Source: Gemmatimonadota bacterium
GTDB taxonomy: Bacteria; Gemmatimonadota; Gemmatimonadetes; Longimicrobiales; Gaopeijiaceae
Length of the DNA stretch: 64,000 nt
Direction: 5' to 3'
Assembly (NCBI GenBank): GCA_030827315.1
Contig: JAURER010000014.1
Span: 1-64,000 of the forward strand
Below are positions 53,170 through 62,447 of this stretch, one piece after another (the first letter of the stretch is position 1; the number at the start of each line of letters is the position of its first letter). Position numbers and translations under genes: made by a program. A model generated the notes under the pieces. The model searched no databases, was not told the DNA's origin, and saw only the letters and a program-made list of their open reading frames with translations.

Positions 53170-53830
53170 GCCCTTCCTGCGTATCACCGAGATCTTCCAC
53201 TCCATCCAGGGGGAGTCGACCTGGGTAGGCGTGCCGTGCACCTTCGTGCGCGTCACCGGATGCCCGCTGCGCTGCACCTGGTGCGACACGGCGTACGCCT
53301 TCCACGGGGGGACGCGGATGACATTCGCCGAGATCCTCGCCAAGGTGCGCTCGCATCCGGCCCGCGTCGTCGAGATCACCGGTGGGGAGCCGCTGGCTCA
53401 CCCGGGAGCCGTCGAGCTCGCGCGCCTCCTACTCGACGAGGGGTACACGGTCCTGGTCGAAACGTCGGGTGCCTTCGACATCGCTCCGCTCGACGATCGG
53501 GTCCACGTCATCATGGACCTGAAGTGTCCGGGATCGGGGGAGTCCGCGCGGAACCGGTGGGAGAATCTCGAGCACCTCTCGGGGCGCGACGAGATCAAGT
53601 TCGTCGTGAAGGACCGGGCCGACTACGAGTGGACCCGCGACGTCATCCGGGAGCGGGGGCTGACAGAACGCATGGAGGCGGGCACCCTCCGGGCCCTTCT
53701 CATCTCCCCGGTCTGGGGTGACATCGACCTGCGCGAGCTCGCCGGGTGGATCCTCGAGGACGCTCTGCCCGTGCGCTTTCAGCTGCAGCTCCACAAGCAG
53801 ATCTGGGGCGCCGAGGCGACCGGCGTCTGA
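53162..53830 (+). CDS. queE: 7-carboxy-7-deazaguanine synthase QueE
   Basis: A 222-residue radical SAM enzyme. It converts 6-carboxytetrahydropterin to 7-carboxy-7-deazaguanine, the ring-contraction step of queuosine (and 7-deazaguanine DNA modification) synthesis. The cluster motif is C-x3-C-x2-C (CPLRCTWC, about 38-45), with the preceding HSIQGESTWVG and later ITGGEPL SAM-binding motif. It is short, as QueEs are. Its stop overlaps the Nudix start (TGATG). queC, queD and queF are not in the window, so whether the product goes to tRNA queuosine is inferred from queG nearby. Confidence 0.96.
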   Translation: MTEPFLRITEIFHSIQGESTWVGVPCTFVRVTGCPLRCTWCDTAYAFHGGTRMTFAEILAKVRSHPARVVEITGGEPLAHPGAVELARLLLDEGYTVLVETSGAFDIAPLDDRVHVIMDLKCPGSGESARNRWENLEHLSGRDEIKFVVKDRADYEWTRDVIRERGLTERMEAGTLRALLISPVWGDIDLRELAGWILEDALPVRFQLQLHKQIWGAEATGV

Positions 53831-54522
53831 TGGGCCCGCACGCCCGCGACCCCCGCCTGCACGCGCTGCGCGACGCCCTCTGGCCCGAAGCCTCGCCCTC
53901 CTATGGCGGCCGCACGGACGAGGCGCCCGATCCGCACGTGGCGGCCCAGCTCGTCGACGCCGCCCTCGTCGGCCTCGACGAGACACCGAACCCGGCTTCG
54001 GATCGCATGGAGGCCGCGGTCGCGCTCGTCATCCGTGCGCGTGAGCGCCTGGACTTCCTCCTCATCAAGCGCGCCGCCCACGAACGCGATCCCTGGTCCG
54101 GCCAGATGGCCCTTCCCGGCGGCCGATGGGAGACCCGGGATCCAGGTCTCATCCATACGGCCATGCGCGAGACCTTCGAGGAGACGGGGGTCGAGCTGAC
54201 CCGTCTCGGCATCCCGCTCGGACGGCTTCTCGACGTCGCGCCGCAGAGCCCCCTGCTCCCCAGAATGCGGATCGCTCCCTACGTCTTCGGGGTCCCCGCC
54301 GAGACCGAGGCGACCGTCGCGAGCCTGGAGCTCCAGAGCGTCCACTGGGTCCCCCTGGACCTCCTCGCCGCACCCGAGACCGCGTCCGAGACCCGCATCC
54401 ACTTCAACGGCTTTTCGAAGACCTTTCCCAGCTACCACGTCGTCGGCGAGCACGTCTGGGGCCTCACCCACCGCATCCTCACCGCCTTCCTGGACCGCTA
54501 CCCCGCCGACGCCGTGCGCTGA
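53830..54522 (+). CDS. Nudix hydrolase, CoA pyrophosphatase-like (NudL type)
   Basis: A 230-residue protein starting in the queE stop (TGATG at 53830). The Nudix box is [20 protein letters not shown] followed by [10 protein letters not shown]; the first Glu is replaced by Asp and one residue is added, as in CoA-pyrophosphatase (NudL/NUDT7) members. About 60 residues before the box carry a helix and [13 protein letters not shown]. It probably cleaves CoA or related nucleotide diphosphates to limit oxidised CoA. The link to QueE is by operon only. A strong terminator follows. Confidence 0.93.
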   Translation: MGPHARDPRLHALRDALWPEASPSYGGRTDEAPDPHVAAQLVDAALVGLDETPNPASDRMEAAVALVIRARERLDFLLIKRAAHERDPWSGQMALPGGRWETRDPGLIHTAMRETFEETGVELTRLGIPLGRLLDVAPQSPLLPRMRIAPYVFGVPAETEATVASLELQSVHWVPLDLLAAPETASETRIHFNGFSKTFPSYHVVGEHVWGLTHRILTAFLDRYPADAVR

Positions 54523-54569
54523 CCGCAAGCACACACCCGGGTCGAGCGGTCCTGGCCCGATCGAACGAC

Positions 54570-54602
54570 GGGGAGGCCGGCCCCTGCGGCGCCGGCCTCC
54601 CC
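54570..54602 (+). terminator. Strong intrinsic-type terminator after the queE-Nudix operon
   Basis: A perfect 12-bp stem (GGGGAGGCCGGC and GCCGGCCTCCCC) with a 9-base loop, followed by GTCTTCTTC. It lies between converging genes and may work in both directions. The rest of 54523-54712 shows no gene. Confidence 0.85.
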
Positions 54603-54712
54603 GTCTTCTTCATGGTCCGCAGCCGAACCGGTCGTCCCGGCTCGGGCGACCGCTCAGCCCGTTCGCGGACGTCGCAACCCCCGTCGGGCGCGGGGTCCGC
54701 GGAGCGGCGCCC

Positions 54713-55816
54713 CTAGTTCACCCACTCCGCGATGAACACGTTCGTGTCGGACGTCCCACCGTTGTTCCGGTTCGACCCGAACACCAGATAGCGCCCATCC
54801 GGGCTGAACACCGGGAAGCCGTCGAAGCCCTCCGAGTGCGTGATCCGCTCCATGCCGGTCCCGTCGAGATTGATCATGTAGATCTCGAAGTCCCGACCGT
54901 CCGGATCGTGGTGGTTCGAGCTCCACAGAATCCGGTTCCCGTCCGGATGCCAGTAGGGCGCGAAGTTCGCGCCACCCACATCGGTCACCTGGCGCTGGTT
55001 CGAGCCGTCGGCGTCCATCACCCAGATCTCGAGCTCGCCGGGACGCAGCAGCCCCTCCGCGAGCAGAGCCTCGTAGTCCCGGGCCTCGGCACTGCCCTCC
55101 TCGGGATAGTGGGCGCGCCAGATGATCTTGGAGCCATCCGGCGAGTAGAAAGCGCCCCCGTCGTATCCGAGCCGATCGGTCAGCTGCACGACGTCCGAAC
55201 CGTCCGGGTTCATGGAGAAGAGGTCGAGGTCGCCGTTGCGGACGCTCGTGAAGACGATGCGGTCGCCGACGGGCGAGAAGGTGGCCTCGGCGTCGTACCC
55301 GTTCGTGTCCGTCAGCTGGCGCAGGTTCGACCCGTCGGCGTTGGCGACGAAGACGTCGTACGTTTCGTACACCGGCCACACGTATCCCATGGAGAAGTCG
55401 GGATTCGCAGGACACGACGCGTCGTGGTGGTGCGTGGACGAGTAGAGAATCTCGTCGCCCGACGGATAAAAGTAGGAGCACGTCGTGCGCCCCTCGCCGG
55501 TGCTGACCATGCTCGTCTCGGCCGTCATGGGGTCGAGCACGAAGATCTGGTCGCACTCCATGCCGGGCTTGCGGGCCTGGTAGACGAGCCTCGACCCGTC
55601 GAACGCCCAGTACGCCTCCGCGTTCTCACCACCCGCGGTGAGCTGACGTACGTTCTGGAGATGGCCCTCGCCGCCCATGACGAGCACGGCGTCCTCCCCG
55701 GCGAGGTTGGCGAGGGGACCCGCCGCCTCGGATGGTGTATCGTTCCCGGCCTCCGACGCACATCCGGACCCGACCAGCACGCTCAGGGTCATCACTGCGA
55801 AAACTCGATGAATCAC
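54713..55816 (-). CDS. TolB-like PD40-repeat lipoprotein
   Basis: A 367-residue exported lipoprotein from GTG 55816, with AGGAAGG 6 bases upstream. Residues 1-18 ([19 protein letters not shown]) end in a lipobox (VGSGC), so Cys19 is probably lipidated. The body is a six-bladed propeller of PD40/WD40-like repeats: [80 protein letters not shown]. TolB-type propellers bind partner peptides; here no partner is known. Its 5' end overlaps the divergent M28 gene by 9 bp. Confidence 0.9.
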   Translation of the reverse strand: MIHRVFAVMTLSVLVGSGCASEAGNDTPSEAAGPLANLAGEDAVLVMGGEGHLQNVRQLTAGGENAEAYWAFDGSRLVYQARKPGMECDQIFVLDPMTAETSMVSTGEGRTTCSYFYPSGDEILYSSTHHHDASCPANPDFSMGYVWPVYETYDVFVANADGSNLRQLTDTNGYDAEATFSPVGDRIVFTSVRNGDLDLFSMNPDGSDVVQLTDRLGYDGGAFYSPDGSKIIWRAHYPEEGSAEARDYEALLAEGLLRPGELEIWVMDADGSNQRQVTDVGGANFAPYWHPDGNRILWSSNHHDPDGRDFEIYMINLDGTGMERITHSEGFDGFPVFSPDGRYLVFGSNRNNGGTSDTNVFIAEWVN

Positions 55817-57571
55817 AACGTACCTTCCTCTCTGACGACGTTCTCGGCCGCCCTCGCCCTCGCGCTCGCCGCGACGGCCCAGGCAGCGGCCCAGTCCTCC
55901 TGCCTCGATCCGGCGACGGTCCTTGGCGACCTCGACGGGGCGATGGCGCACATCCGGTACCTCGCGGACGACCGTCTCGAAGGTCGCGCCGTCGGCTCCG
56001 AGGGCGCCCGCTGCGCCGCGGACTACATCGCGGGACAGTTCCGCAGCATCGGCCTGGAGCCTTCCGGAGAAGGTAACTTCTACCAGCCCTTCCCCATCCG
56101 TAAAGGGTCGGAGCCGGGACCGGACAACGCCCTCGTCGTCGCCGGCACGGAGCTTGACCCGGGATCCGATTGGATTCCTCTCGGCTTTTCGGGAAGTGGG
56201 ACGGTCGAGGCGGAACTGGTCTACGGTGGCTACGGCCTGAGCAGCCCCGGAAATCCCGAGGACGAGTACGCGCGCATGGACATCGCGGGCAAGGTCGTCG
56301 TTCTCGATTGGGGCGATCCCGACGCACCGAGCGGAAACTCCCTCAGGGCCGATCCGCACTTCAAGTCGACGGTCGCGGCGGGAAGGAACGCCGCCGGAGC
56401 GATCATCCTTGCCCGGGAGGGGGCCGAACTGCCCGACATGACCGGCGAGCAGCGCGCCATGATCCGGATTCCGGCCGTGGTCGTGCGCGGCGAACGTGCG
56501 CAGGAGATCCGCGCCGCCGCGGAGCGCCGAGCCGCGGTGACGCTGCGCACCGACGTGCGCGAGACGCGTGTCGAAGCCCGGAACGTCGTTGCACTCCTGC
56601 CCGGTTCCGATCCGGCGCTGCGCGACGAGTACGTGATCGTGGGCGCGCACTTCGACCACCTCGGCTTCGGCGGCGAGGGGTCGCTGGACCCGGACTCCCG
56701 TGCCGTGCACAACGGCGCGGACGACAACGCGAGCGGCACGGCGGCGCTCATCGAGATCGCCCGCTCCCTCGCCGGGGGACCGCGGCCGGCACGCAGCATC
56801 CTCTTCATCGCATTTACGGGAGAGGAGCGCGGCCTCTGGGGCTCGGCCCGGTTCGTCGCCGAACCGACCATCGACCTCGAGTCCGCCATCGCCATGCTGA
56901 ACCTCGACATGGTCGGTCGCCTCGTCGGCGATCAGGTCACCGTGTACGGATTCGCCACGGCCGATGAATGGGACGCCATCGTCGACGAGGCCAACGCGGA
57001 GATCTCCGTGCCCCTGACCATCGGCAAGGCCCCGGACGGCTACGGTCCGTCCGACCACTCTTCCTTCTTCGGGAAGGGGATTCCCGTCCTGCATTTCTTC
57101 TCCAACACGCACGTCGACTACCACCGTCCGTCGGACGACTGGGACAAGATCAACGGGGAGGGTCTCGACCGGATCACCGAGCTCACCACCGGGGTGGCCC
57201 GCCGGCTCTCGGCCGGGGGTGACCGGACCGTCACGCTCTCGGCGAACCCGCAGCCCCAGCCGTCCGCTCCCGGCGGTGGCTCCGAGTCGACCCGCAGCGC
57301 CTACGGAGGTGTGTACCTGGGCTCGATTCCCGACATGACGCCGCGGGACTTCGGTCTCCGGCTGACCGGCGTGCGCGAGAACAGTCCGGCCGAGCGTGGA
57401 GGCCTTCGGGCGGGTGACGTGATCGTCGAGTTCGACGGCCGGGAGATCACCGACATCTACGCCTACACCTACGCGCTGCAGGACAAGAGGCCGGGAGACG
57501 AGGTCCGGGTCGTCGTGGAGCGCGACGGCGAGCGGGTCACGCTGACGGTGGTGCTGGGCGAGCGTCGCTGA
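55808..57571 (+). CDS. Exported M28-family aminopeptidase with PDZ domain
   Basis: A 587-residue protein with a Sec leader (about 1-28, ending AAAQ). The M28 zinc peptidase core includes [11 protein letters not shown] (first ligand pair), [25 protein letters not shown] (catalytic Glu), NLDMVGRL and [17 protein letters not shown] (last His), with a PA domain inserted at about 110-250. A C-terminal PDZ domain (about 495-585; [20 protein letters not shown]) probably binds peptide ends. It cleaves N-terminal residues from peptides outside the cell. Its promoter must lie inside the divergent lipoprotein gene, because the two starts overlap. Confidence 0.95.
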   Translation: MNHNVPSSLTTFSAALALALAATAQAAAQSSCLDPATVLGDLDGAMAHIRYLADDRLEGRAVGSEGARCAADYIAGQFRSIGLEPSGEGNFYQPFPIRKGSEPGPDNALVVAGTELDPGSDWIPLGFSGSGTVEAELVYGGYGLSSPGNPEDEYARMDIAGKVVVLDWGDPDAPSGNSLRADPHFKSTVAAGRNAAGAIILAREGAELPDMTGEQRAMIRIPAVVVRGERAQEIRAAAERRAAVTLRTDVRETRVEARNVVALLPGSDPALRDEYVIVGAHFDHLGFGGEGSLDPDSRAVHNGADDNASGTAALIEIARSLAGGPRPARSILFIAFTGEERGLWGSARFVAEPTIDLESAIAMLNLDMVGRLVGDQVTVYGFATADEWDAIVDEANAEISVPLTIGKAPDGYGPSDHSSFFGKGIPVLHFFSNTHVDYHRPSDDWDKINGEGLDRITELTTGVARRLSAGGDRTVTLSANPQPQPSAPGGGSESTRSAYGGVYLGSIPDMTPRDFGLRLTGVRENSPAERGGLRAGDVIVEFDGREITDIYAYTYALQDKRPGDEVRVVVERDGERVTLTVVLGERR

Positions 57572-57617
57572 GCGACCCGGCGGACGGGCTCGTCCGCGTC
57601 ATCTCGTGAAGTCTCAC

Positions 57618-57648
57618 GGGGGCCGGTCCCGGACGGGGACCGGCCCCC
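57618..57648. terminator. Bidirectional terminator between M28 and gyrA
   Basis: A perfect 13-bp stem (GGGGGCCGGTCCC and GGGACCGGCCCCC) with a 5-base loop separates two converging genes. The T-tract is poor on both sides, as is usual in GC-rich genomes. Confidence 0.8.
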
Positions 57649-57654
57649 GGTTCG

Positions 57655-60174
57655 TCACCCCAGCAGGTCCAGCTGCCCGTCGTCGTCCTCCTGGGAGGGA
57701 ACCGGCTCGTCCCGCGCCGGAGCTCCGCCACGGCCCGACGCCCGGGTCACCTCCACCACCCGGTCCCCGGGCTCCAGACGGGCCATCCGTCTTCCCTGCG
57801 TGCGCCGACCCTGCACCGGAACCGAATCGGCCGCCGCGCGCGTGACCTGTCCCTGCGCGGTCACGATCATCACCTCGTCGGCCTCAAGAACCTCCAGCGC
57901 CGCAACGATGGGCGACGGCTTCGCGCCGCCCGGCAGCGCGAGATTGCCCATGCCCCCGCGGTTCTGAAGCGGAAAGTCCGACACGGGCGTACGCTTGCCC
58001 ATGCCGTCCTCGCTCACGGTCAGCACCGTCGCCTCGCGCCGGAGCATGAGCATGCCCGCGACCTCGTCGTCGCCCTTGAGGGACATTCCCTTGACGCCCT
58101 GCGCGGTGCGGCCGACGACGCTGACCTGATCTTCGGGAAAGCGGATCGCGCGACCGCCTCTCGACAGGAGCATGATCTCCGCCGTCCCGTCGGACATCGC
58201 CACGTCCATGATGGTGTCACCGCTCTTCACGCCCGCCGCCTTCACGCCACCGGCCCGTGGATTCGAGAAGTCCGAGACCGGCGTGCGTTTCATGACGCCC
58301 TGCCGCGAGAGGAAGACCAGGAAACGGTCTTCCTGGTTCAGGTCGTCGATCGGGATCATCGATACGATCCGGTCCCGTCGGTCCGCGCCTTCGATGATCG
58401 CGTAGACGGACTGTCCCCGTGACGCACGTGCGCTCTCGGGTACGTCCATGACCGGCAGGAAGTGGCAGTGGCCGCCCTCTGTGAACGCCAGGATCCACCC
58501 CTGGGTGCGCGCCACGAAGATGTGCTCCAGATAGTCGTCCTCGTAGCGCTCCATCCCCGCCAGCGCCTTGCCCGACCCGACGCGGCGCCGGTAGAGGTGC
58601 ATAGGGATCCGCTTCACGAAGCCTTCGTGGGAGAGGGTCACCACCACGTCCTCGTCGGCGAGCTGACCCTCCATGGCGGGCACGTCGAGCTCCTCCTCTT
58701 CCTCGTCGAGCAGCACGGTGCGGCGCGCGTCTCCGTACTTCTTTACCACCTCGCCGAGCTCCTCGAGCATGAGCTCGAGCTGGCGCTCGTCCGACTCCAG
58801 TATGGCACGGAGCTCGGCGATGCGGGCCTCGAGCTCTGCGAGCCGGTTCTCGAGCTGAGTGCGCTCCAGCGCCGTGAGGCGCGCCAGGCGCATGTTCAGG
58901 ATCGCGTCGGCCTGGAGCTCGCTGAGACCGAAACGGTCCTGGAGGCGCTCGGACGCCTCGGGCCGATCGGCCGAGGACCGGATGATCCGGATCACCTCGT
59001 CGATGTGCTCGAGGGCGGCGAGCAGGCCCAGGACGATGTGGCGGTCCGCCTCGGCCTTCTCGAGATCGTGCCGGGAGCGGCGCCGGATCACTTCCACGCG
59101 GTGATCGCGGAAGCGCTCGAGGAGCTGCTTGAGATTGAACTCCTTCGGTACGCCGCCGTCGAGTGCCAGCATGTGTGCGCCGAACGTCGACTGCAGGTGC
59201 GTGCCCCGAAGCACGGTTTTGAGCACCGCGCCGGCGTTCGCCCCGCGCTTCAGCTCCAGCACGAGACGCATGCCGTCGCGGTCCGTCTCGTCGCGAATAT
59301 CCGCGAGGTCGTCGATCCGGCCACGCTTCGACAGTGCGGCGATCTGCTCGATCACCTTCGTCTTGTTCACCGCGTACGGCAGCTCCGTCACCACGAGCTG
59401 CTCCTTGCCTGCCCGCAGAGACTCCTTCACGACGCGTGCGCGCATCACGACCCGGCCGCGCCCCTCGCGGTACATCTGCTCGATCCCCTCGCGCCCCACG
59501 ACGAAGCCACCCGTCGGGAAATCCGGTCCGGGTATGTGGCGCATCAGGTCGTCGACGGTGCAGTCGGGATCCACGACGAGCTGCCGGATGCCCGCGGCGA
59601 CCTCGGCGAGGTTGTGGGGCGGCACGTTGGTGCTCATCCCGACGGCGATCCCGGACGAGCCGTTGACCAGGAGGTTGGGGAACCGCGACGGAAGGACTCG
59701 CGGCTCCTGCCGCTGGTCGTCGAAGTTCGGCTGGAAGTCGACGGTCTCCTTCTCGATGTCGTCAAGCAGCTCGGTGGCGATCGCGTGCAGTCGCGCCTCC
59801 GTGTACCGGTAGGCCGCCGCAGGATCCCCGTCGACCGAGCCGAAGTTTCCCTGCCCGTCGATGAGCGGCATGCGCAGCGAGAAGTCCTGCACCATGCGCA
59901 CCAGGGCGTCGTACACCGCCGTGTCGCCATGCGGATGGTACTTGCCCAGCACGTCACCCACGACCGCGGCGCTCTTCTTGTACGGCCGATCCGGGGCAAG
60001 CCCCATCTCGTGCATTGCATAGAGGATGCGCCGGTGGACGGGCTTGAGGCCGTCGCGCACGTCGGGCAACGCACGCTGGACAATGACGCTCATCGAGTAG
60101 TCGAGGAACGACTCGCGCATCTCCTCTTCGAGGGTGCGCGGGAGAATCCGTTCCCGTCTGGAGGCCGTGGCCAT
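57655..60174 (-). CDS. gyrA: DNA gyrase subunit A
   Basis: An 839-residue type IIA topoisomerase subunit that breaks and rejoins DNA to introduce negative supercoils with GyrB. Catalytic Tyr is Y124 in AYRYTEARL. The quinolone-resistance region reads [17 protein letters not shown]; Thr85 sits at E. coli Ser83 and Asp89 at Asp87, both common wild-type states. The C-terminal beta-pinwheel has a GyrA box QNRGGMG (consensus QRRGGKG), which marks gyrase over topoisomerase IV, and an acidic tail ending [14 protein letters not shown] lies upstream of ATG 60174. gyrB is not in the window. Confidence 0.98.
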   Translation of the reverse strand: MATASRRERILPRTLEEEMRESFLDYSMSVIVQRALPDVRDGLKPVHRRILYAMHEMGLAPDRPYKKSAAVVGDVLGKYHPHGDTAVYDALVRMVQDFSLRMPLIDGQGNFGSVDGDPAAAYRYTEARLHAIATELLDDIEKETVDFQPNFDDQRQEPRVLPSRFPNLLVNGSSGIAVGMSTNVPPHNLAEVAAGIRQLVVDPDCTVDDLMRHIPGPDFPTGGFVVGREGIEQMYREGRGRVVMRARVVKESLRAGKEQLVVTELPYAVNKTKVIEQIAALSKRGRIDDLADIRDETDRDGMRLVLELKRGANAGAVLKTVLRGTHLQSTFGAHMLALDGGVPKEFNLKQLLERFRDHRVEVIRRRSRHDLEKAEADRHIVLGLLAALEHIDEVIRIIRSSADRPEASERLQDRFGLSELQADAILNMRLARLTALERTQLENRLAELEARIAELRAILESDERQLELMLEELGEVVKKYGDARRTVLLDEEEEELDVPAMEGQLADEDVVVTLSHEGFVKRIPMHLYRRRVGSGKALAGMERYEDDYLEHIFVARTQGWILAFTEGGHCHFLPVMDVPESARASRGQSVYAIIEGADRRDRIVSMIPIDDLNQEDRFLVFLSRQGVMKRTPVSDFSNPRAGGVKAAGVKSGDTIMDVAMSDGTAEIMLLSRGGRAIRFPEDQVSVVGRTAQGVKGMSLKGDDEVAGMLMLRREATVLTVSEDGMGKRTPVSDFPLQNRGGMGNLALPGGAKPSPIVAALEVLEADEVMIVTAQGQVTRAAADSVPVQGRRTQGRRMARLEPGDRVVEVTRASGRGGAPARDEPVPSQEDDDGQLDLLG

Positions 60175-60242
60175 TCAGTCTCCGGGCATGGCTTGTCGAA
60201 AGGCGCGGCGGGACCCGCCGCGGAGGGCTCGAAGGCGCGCAC

Positions 60243-60296
60243 GACCCCGGGGCGGGCCGCTTCGCGGCCCTAGCTTCTAAGGATTCCCGGGGGCTG
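60243..60296. other. Hairpin and AT-rich gap upstream of gyrA
   Basis: The 251-bp gap before gyrA contains a 7-bp hairpin (GGGCCGC, loop TTC, GCGGCCC) followed by TAGCTTCTAAGG, one of the few AT-rich spots nearby. The gyrA promoter probably lies here, but I cannot assign -35 and -10 boxes. Confidence 0.3.
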
Positions 60297-60425
60297 GCAA
60301 GCGCTCAGCCTCGTGTGGGCAGGGAGCCCGAATGCACGCGCTCCGGCCCTCGACGCCGCCCTCGGCCACGCGCGCGGCGAGGCGCGTCCGAAGCCACCCC
60401 GGGGGGACGGCCCGGCCGCGCGGGT

Positions 60426-60755
60426 TCACCCCCGGGAGGAGGAGAGATCCTCCAGAACCGCGCGGAACTCCTCCGCCATCGTGGGATGCCCGTGCCGGTC
60501 CGCGGTCGCGATACCGCGCTGGTACGCCCGCGCCGCCTCCTCGTCCCGGCCAAGATCACGCAGCGCGGCGCCGAGTCGGCCCCACCCGTTGCCTTCGTCC
60601 TCGTCGGCTTCCAGATACGTCGTGAGCTCCCGCACCCCGTCTTCCGTACGTCCGGCCTTGAGGTACTCGAGCGCGAGCCCGAACCGGAGCCGCGTGTCGT
60701 CGGGCCGCTTGTCGAGCATGCGCTCGAGTGCCGCGAGCCGGTCCGGACCGGACAC
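60426..60755 (-). CDS. Small TPR protein
   Basis: A 109-residue protein from GTG 60755, composed of three TPR-like helical hairpins: RLRFGLALEYLKAGRTEDGV, GWGRLGAALRDLGRDEEAAR and AYQRGIATADRHGHPTMAEE. There is no signal peptide, so it is cytoplasmic. TPR proteins bind partner peptides; none can be named. It begins 5 bp after the stop of the preceding gene, in a run of four short genes ahead of gyrA. Confidence 0.85.
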   Translation of the reverse strand: MSGPDRLAALERMLDKRPDDTRLRFGLALEYLKAGRTEDGVRELTTYLEADEDEGNGWGRLGAALRDLGRDEEAARAYQRGIATADRHGHPTMAEEFRAVLEDLSSSRG

Positions 60756-60760
60756 GGCGG

Positions 60761-61183
60761 TCAGTCGGGAAAGTGGAAGGAGCGACTCGTGGCCGACGTC
60801 GAAGGCTCACCCGTGACGAGCTCGATCATGGCCTCCATCTCGGACGCCATCTCGTCGAGCCGGTGCGCGACCGTGAGCGCGTGCGCGAAGTCGAAGTAGG
60901 CCGCCACCGCCTGCTCGTCGGCCGCGTGCGTGGCCACGACGACGGACTCCATTTCGACGCGCAGGCACTCGACGATGGCGTCGACGGCGCTCCGCACGGC
61001 ACGCAGCTCGGCGAGCGTCGGGACGGAGACGTCGCCCTCCAGCCTGGGAAGGAGGGCCTCCACCCGGACCCGCTCCGCCGGTGGAGCCAGGACGCGCGAA
61101 TCCGACTCCTCGTCGCGCCCGAGGAAGCTTCGAGCCCCCGCCTTCAGGGCCGTCAGTTCTTCGTAGTTGAATTGCAGGATCAC
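60761..61183 (-). CDS. Hypothetical helical protein
   Basis: A 140-residue protein from GTG 61183, with GGAG 7 bases upstream; the longer frame from 61246 has no such signal. It reads VILQFNYEELTALKAGARSF, then helix-rich sequence with a long amphipathic stretch (TLAELRAVRSAVDAIVECLR, AYFDFAHALTVAHRLDEMAS). No membrane helix or known motif. Predicted cytoplasmic four-helix-like fold. It precedes the TPR gene by 5 bp. Function unknown. Confidence 0.8.
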   Translation of the reverse strand: MILQFNYEELTALKAGARSFLGRDEESDSRVLAPPAERVRVEALLPRLEGDVSVPTLAELRAVRSAVDAIVECLRVEMESVVVATHAADEQAVAAYFDFAHALTVAHRLDEMASEMEAMIELVTGEPSTSATSRSFHFPD

Positions 61184-61282
61184 CGTGCGGCTCCGTACGT
61201 GCCTGTCACCTGTTTCTACTTTCCTGCCGCCTTCGAGTTTCTGCAAGGAGCTCGAGACGGGCCAACGCCTGCGGGAACGGTG

Positions 61283-61693
61283 CTACGCCAGGGCCGCGGC
61301 GGGTCCCTCTACGCTGAGCGGGATGGAGACCTGGTGTACGCCGTCGACGATCACGTCGACGGCGTACCGGCCGGCGGTAGGAAAGACGAGCCCGTCCATG
61401 TTCAGGATGTGCGGCACCAGAACCCCGGACGCGACACCTCGTGCCCCCGCGGCCAGGTTCATCTCTCCGTCGATCCGCACGAGCTCCTTCCCGTCCGGGG
61501 CGCGGATGGCGATGGCCACGGCGTGGCGGCCGAGCTCGTGAATGCCGGCGGAGAAGCGGAGCACCAGGCTCATGCGGGGATGCCGCGTGGGAAACGCCGA
61601 GGTGCCGAGACGATCGAAAACGCCAAGGATGTTCAGCTTTCCCGAGCCGTCGATGGTGGCCGCGTCGGCGAGCAGGGCGAGATCGACTTCCAT
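61283..61693 (-). CDS. DUF6941-family protein
   Basis: A 136-residue protein from ATG 61693. It begins MEVDLALLADAATIDGSGKL followed by NILGVFDRL, the typical start of DUF6941 proteins; the rest is an immunoglobulin-like beta sandwich (MSLVLRFSAG, HAVAIAIRAPDGKELV, GRYAVDVIVDG). No signal peptide, so cytoplasmic. The family's role is unknown. The gene starts 4 bp after the CPBP protease stop and is likely co-transcribed. Confidence 0.85.
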   Translation of the reverse strand: MEVDLALLADAATIDGSGKLNILGVFDRLGTSAFPTRHPRMSLVLRFSAGIHELGRHAVAIAIRAPDGKELVRIDGEMNLAAGARGVASGVLVPHILNMDGLVFPTAGRYAVDVIVDGVHQVSIPLSVEGPAAALA

Positions 61694-61697
61694 TTCG

Positions 61698-62447
61698 TCA
61701 TTCCCCGGGATCGGTGAGCAGGCGGTCCCCGAGCACGAGGCCGGCCAGAAGATCGATGGCTGTGTGAGCGAGGATGGCAGGCCAGAGGCTCCCCGACGCG
61801 AGGAAGCCCCACGCGAGGACCGCGCCCATCAGTCCGGTGCGGATGATCCCCATCATACCCTGGTATCCATGCATGATCCCGAACACCACGGTGCTGACGA
61901 TGGCCGCGGGCCCCACCCCGGTCAGCGTGGCGAGGACGGGAATCACGTACCCTCGGTACGCCAGCTCCTCACCGGTCCCTGCCGCCACCGAGAGCACCGC
62001 GAAGGCGGACCGCTCGCGTGGCGTGGACGGAAGAAGCTGACGGAGCACCGGACTGTCCGCGATCCCAAACCATCCCGACACCGCGCGAAAGGCGAAGATG
62101 ATCGCGAGGGCCGCGACGGTGAGGCCAACGGTCCAGCCGACGAAGGTCGGAAGGGGCAGCGCCACGAGTCCCAGGGCAGCCGCACCCCCGTCACGCGTTC
62201 CCACGAACCAGCACGCCGTCCCCATGAGCCAGAGCGTGGTGATCGAGCTCCAGTACGCCGGAAGGCGCTGGATCCGCGCGCTGGCCAGGAGCGGGAGCTG
62301 CGCCGTCGACATCGCCGGTACGGCGACCAGAAGCACCGTGAGGAGCACGGCGTCGGCCAGCGCGAGGTCCGTCATCCCGACAGCCACTCCGAGCGTGGCC
62401 CAGAAGAGGATCGCCCCGGCGATCGCGATGGCGCGTGCCCGCGTCAC
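61698..62447 (-). CDS. CPBP-family intramembrane metalloprotease
   Basis: A 249-residue polytopic membrane protein from GTG 62447, overlapping the decarboxylase stop (GTGA). About seven to eight helices. The three CPBP (Abi/Rce1) motifs are intact: EELAYRGYV (about 159-167), FGIMHG (about 196) and HTAIDLLAG (about 229). These form the metalloprotease site in the membrane. Bacterial members process exported peptides or mature prenylated or bacteriocin-like products; no such substrate gene is next to it. It lies between a PLP decarboxylase and the DUF6941 gene. Confidence 0.92.
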   Translation of the reverse strand: MTRARAIAIAGAILFWATLGVAVGMTDLALADAVLLTVLLVAVPAMSTAQLPLLASARIQRLPAYWSSITTLWLMGTACWFVGTRDGGAAALGLVALPLPTFVGWTVGLTVAALAIIFAFRAVSGWFGIADSPVLRQLLPSTPRERSAFAVLSVAAGTGEELAYRGYVIPVLATLTGVGPAAIVSTVVFGIMHGYQGMMGIIRTGLMGAVLAWGFLASGSLWPAILAHTAIDLLAGLVLGDRLLTDPGE

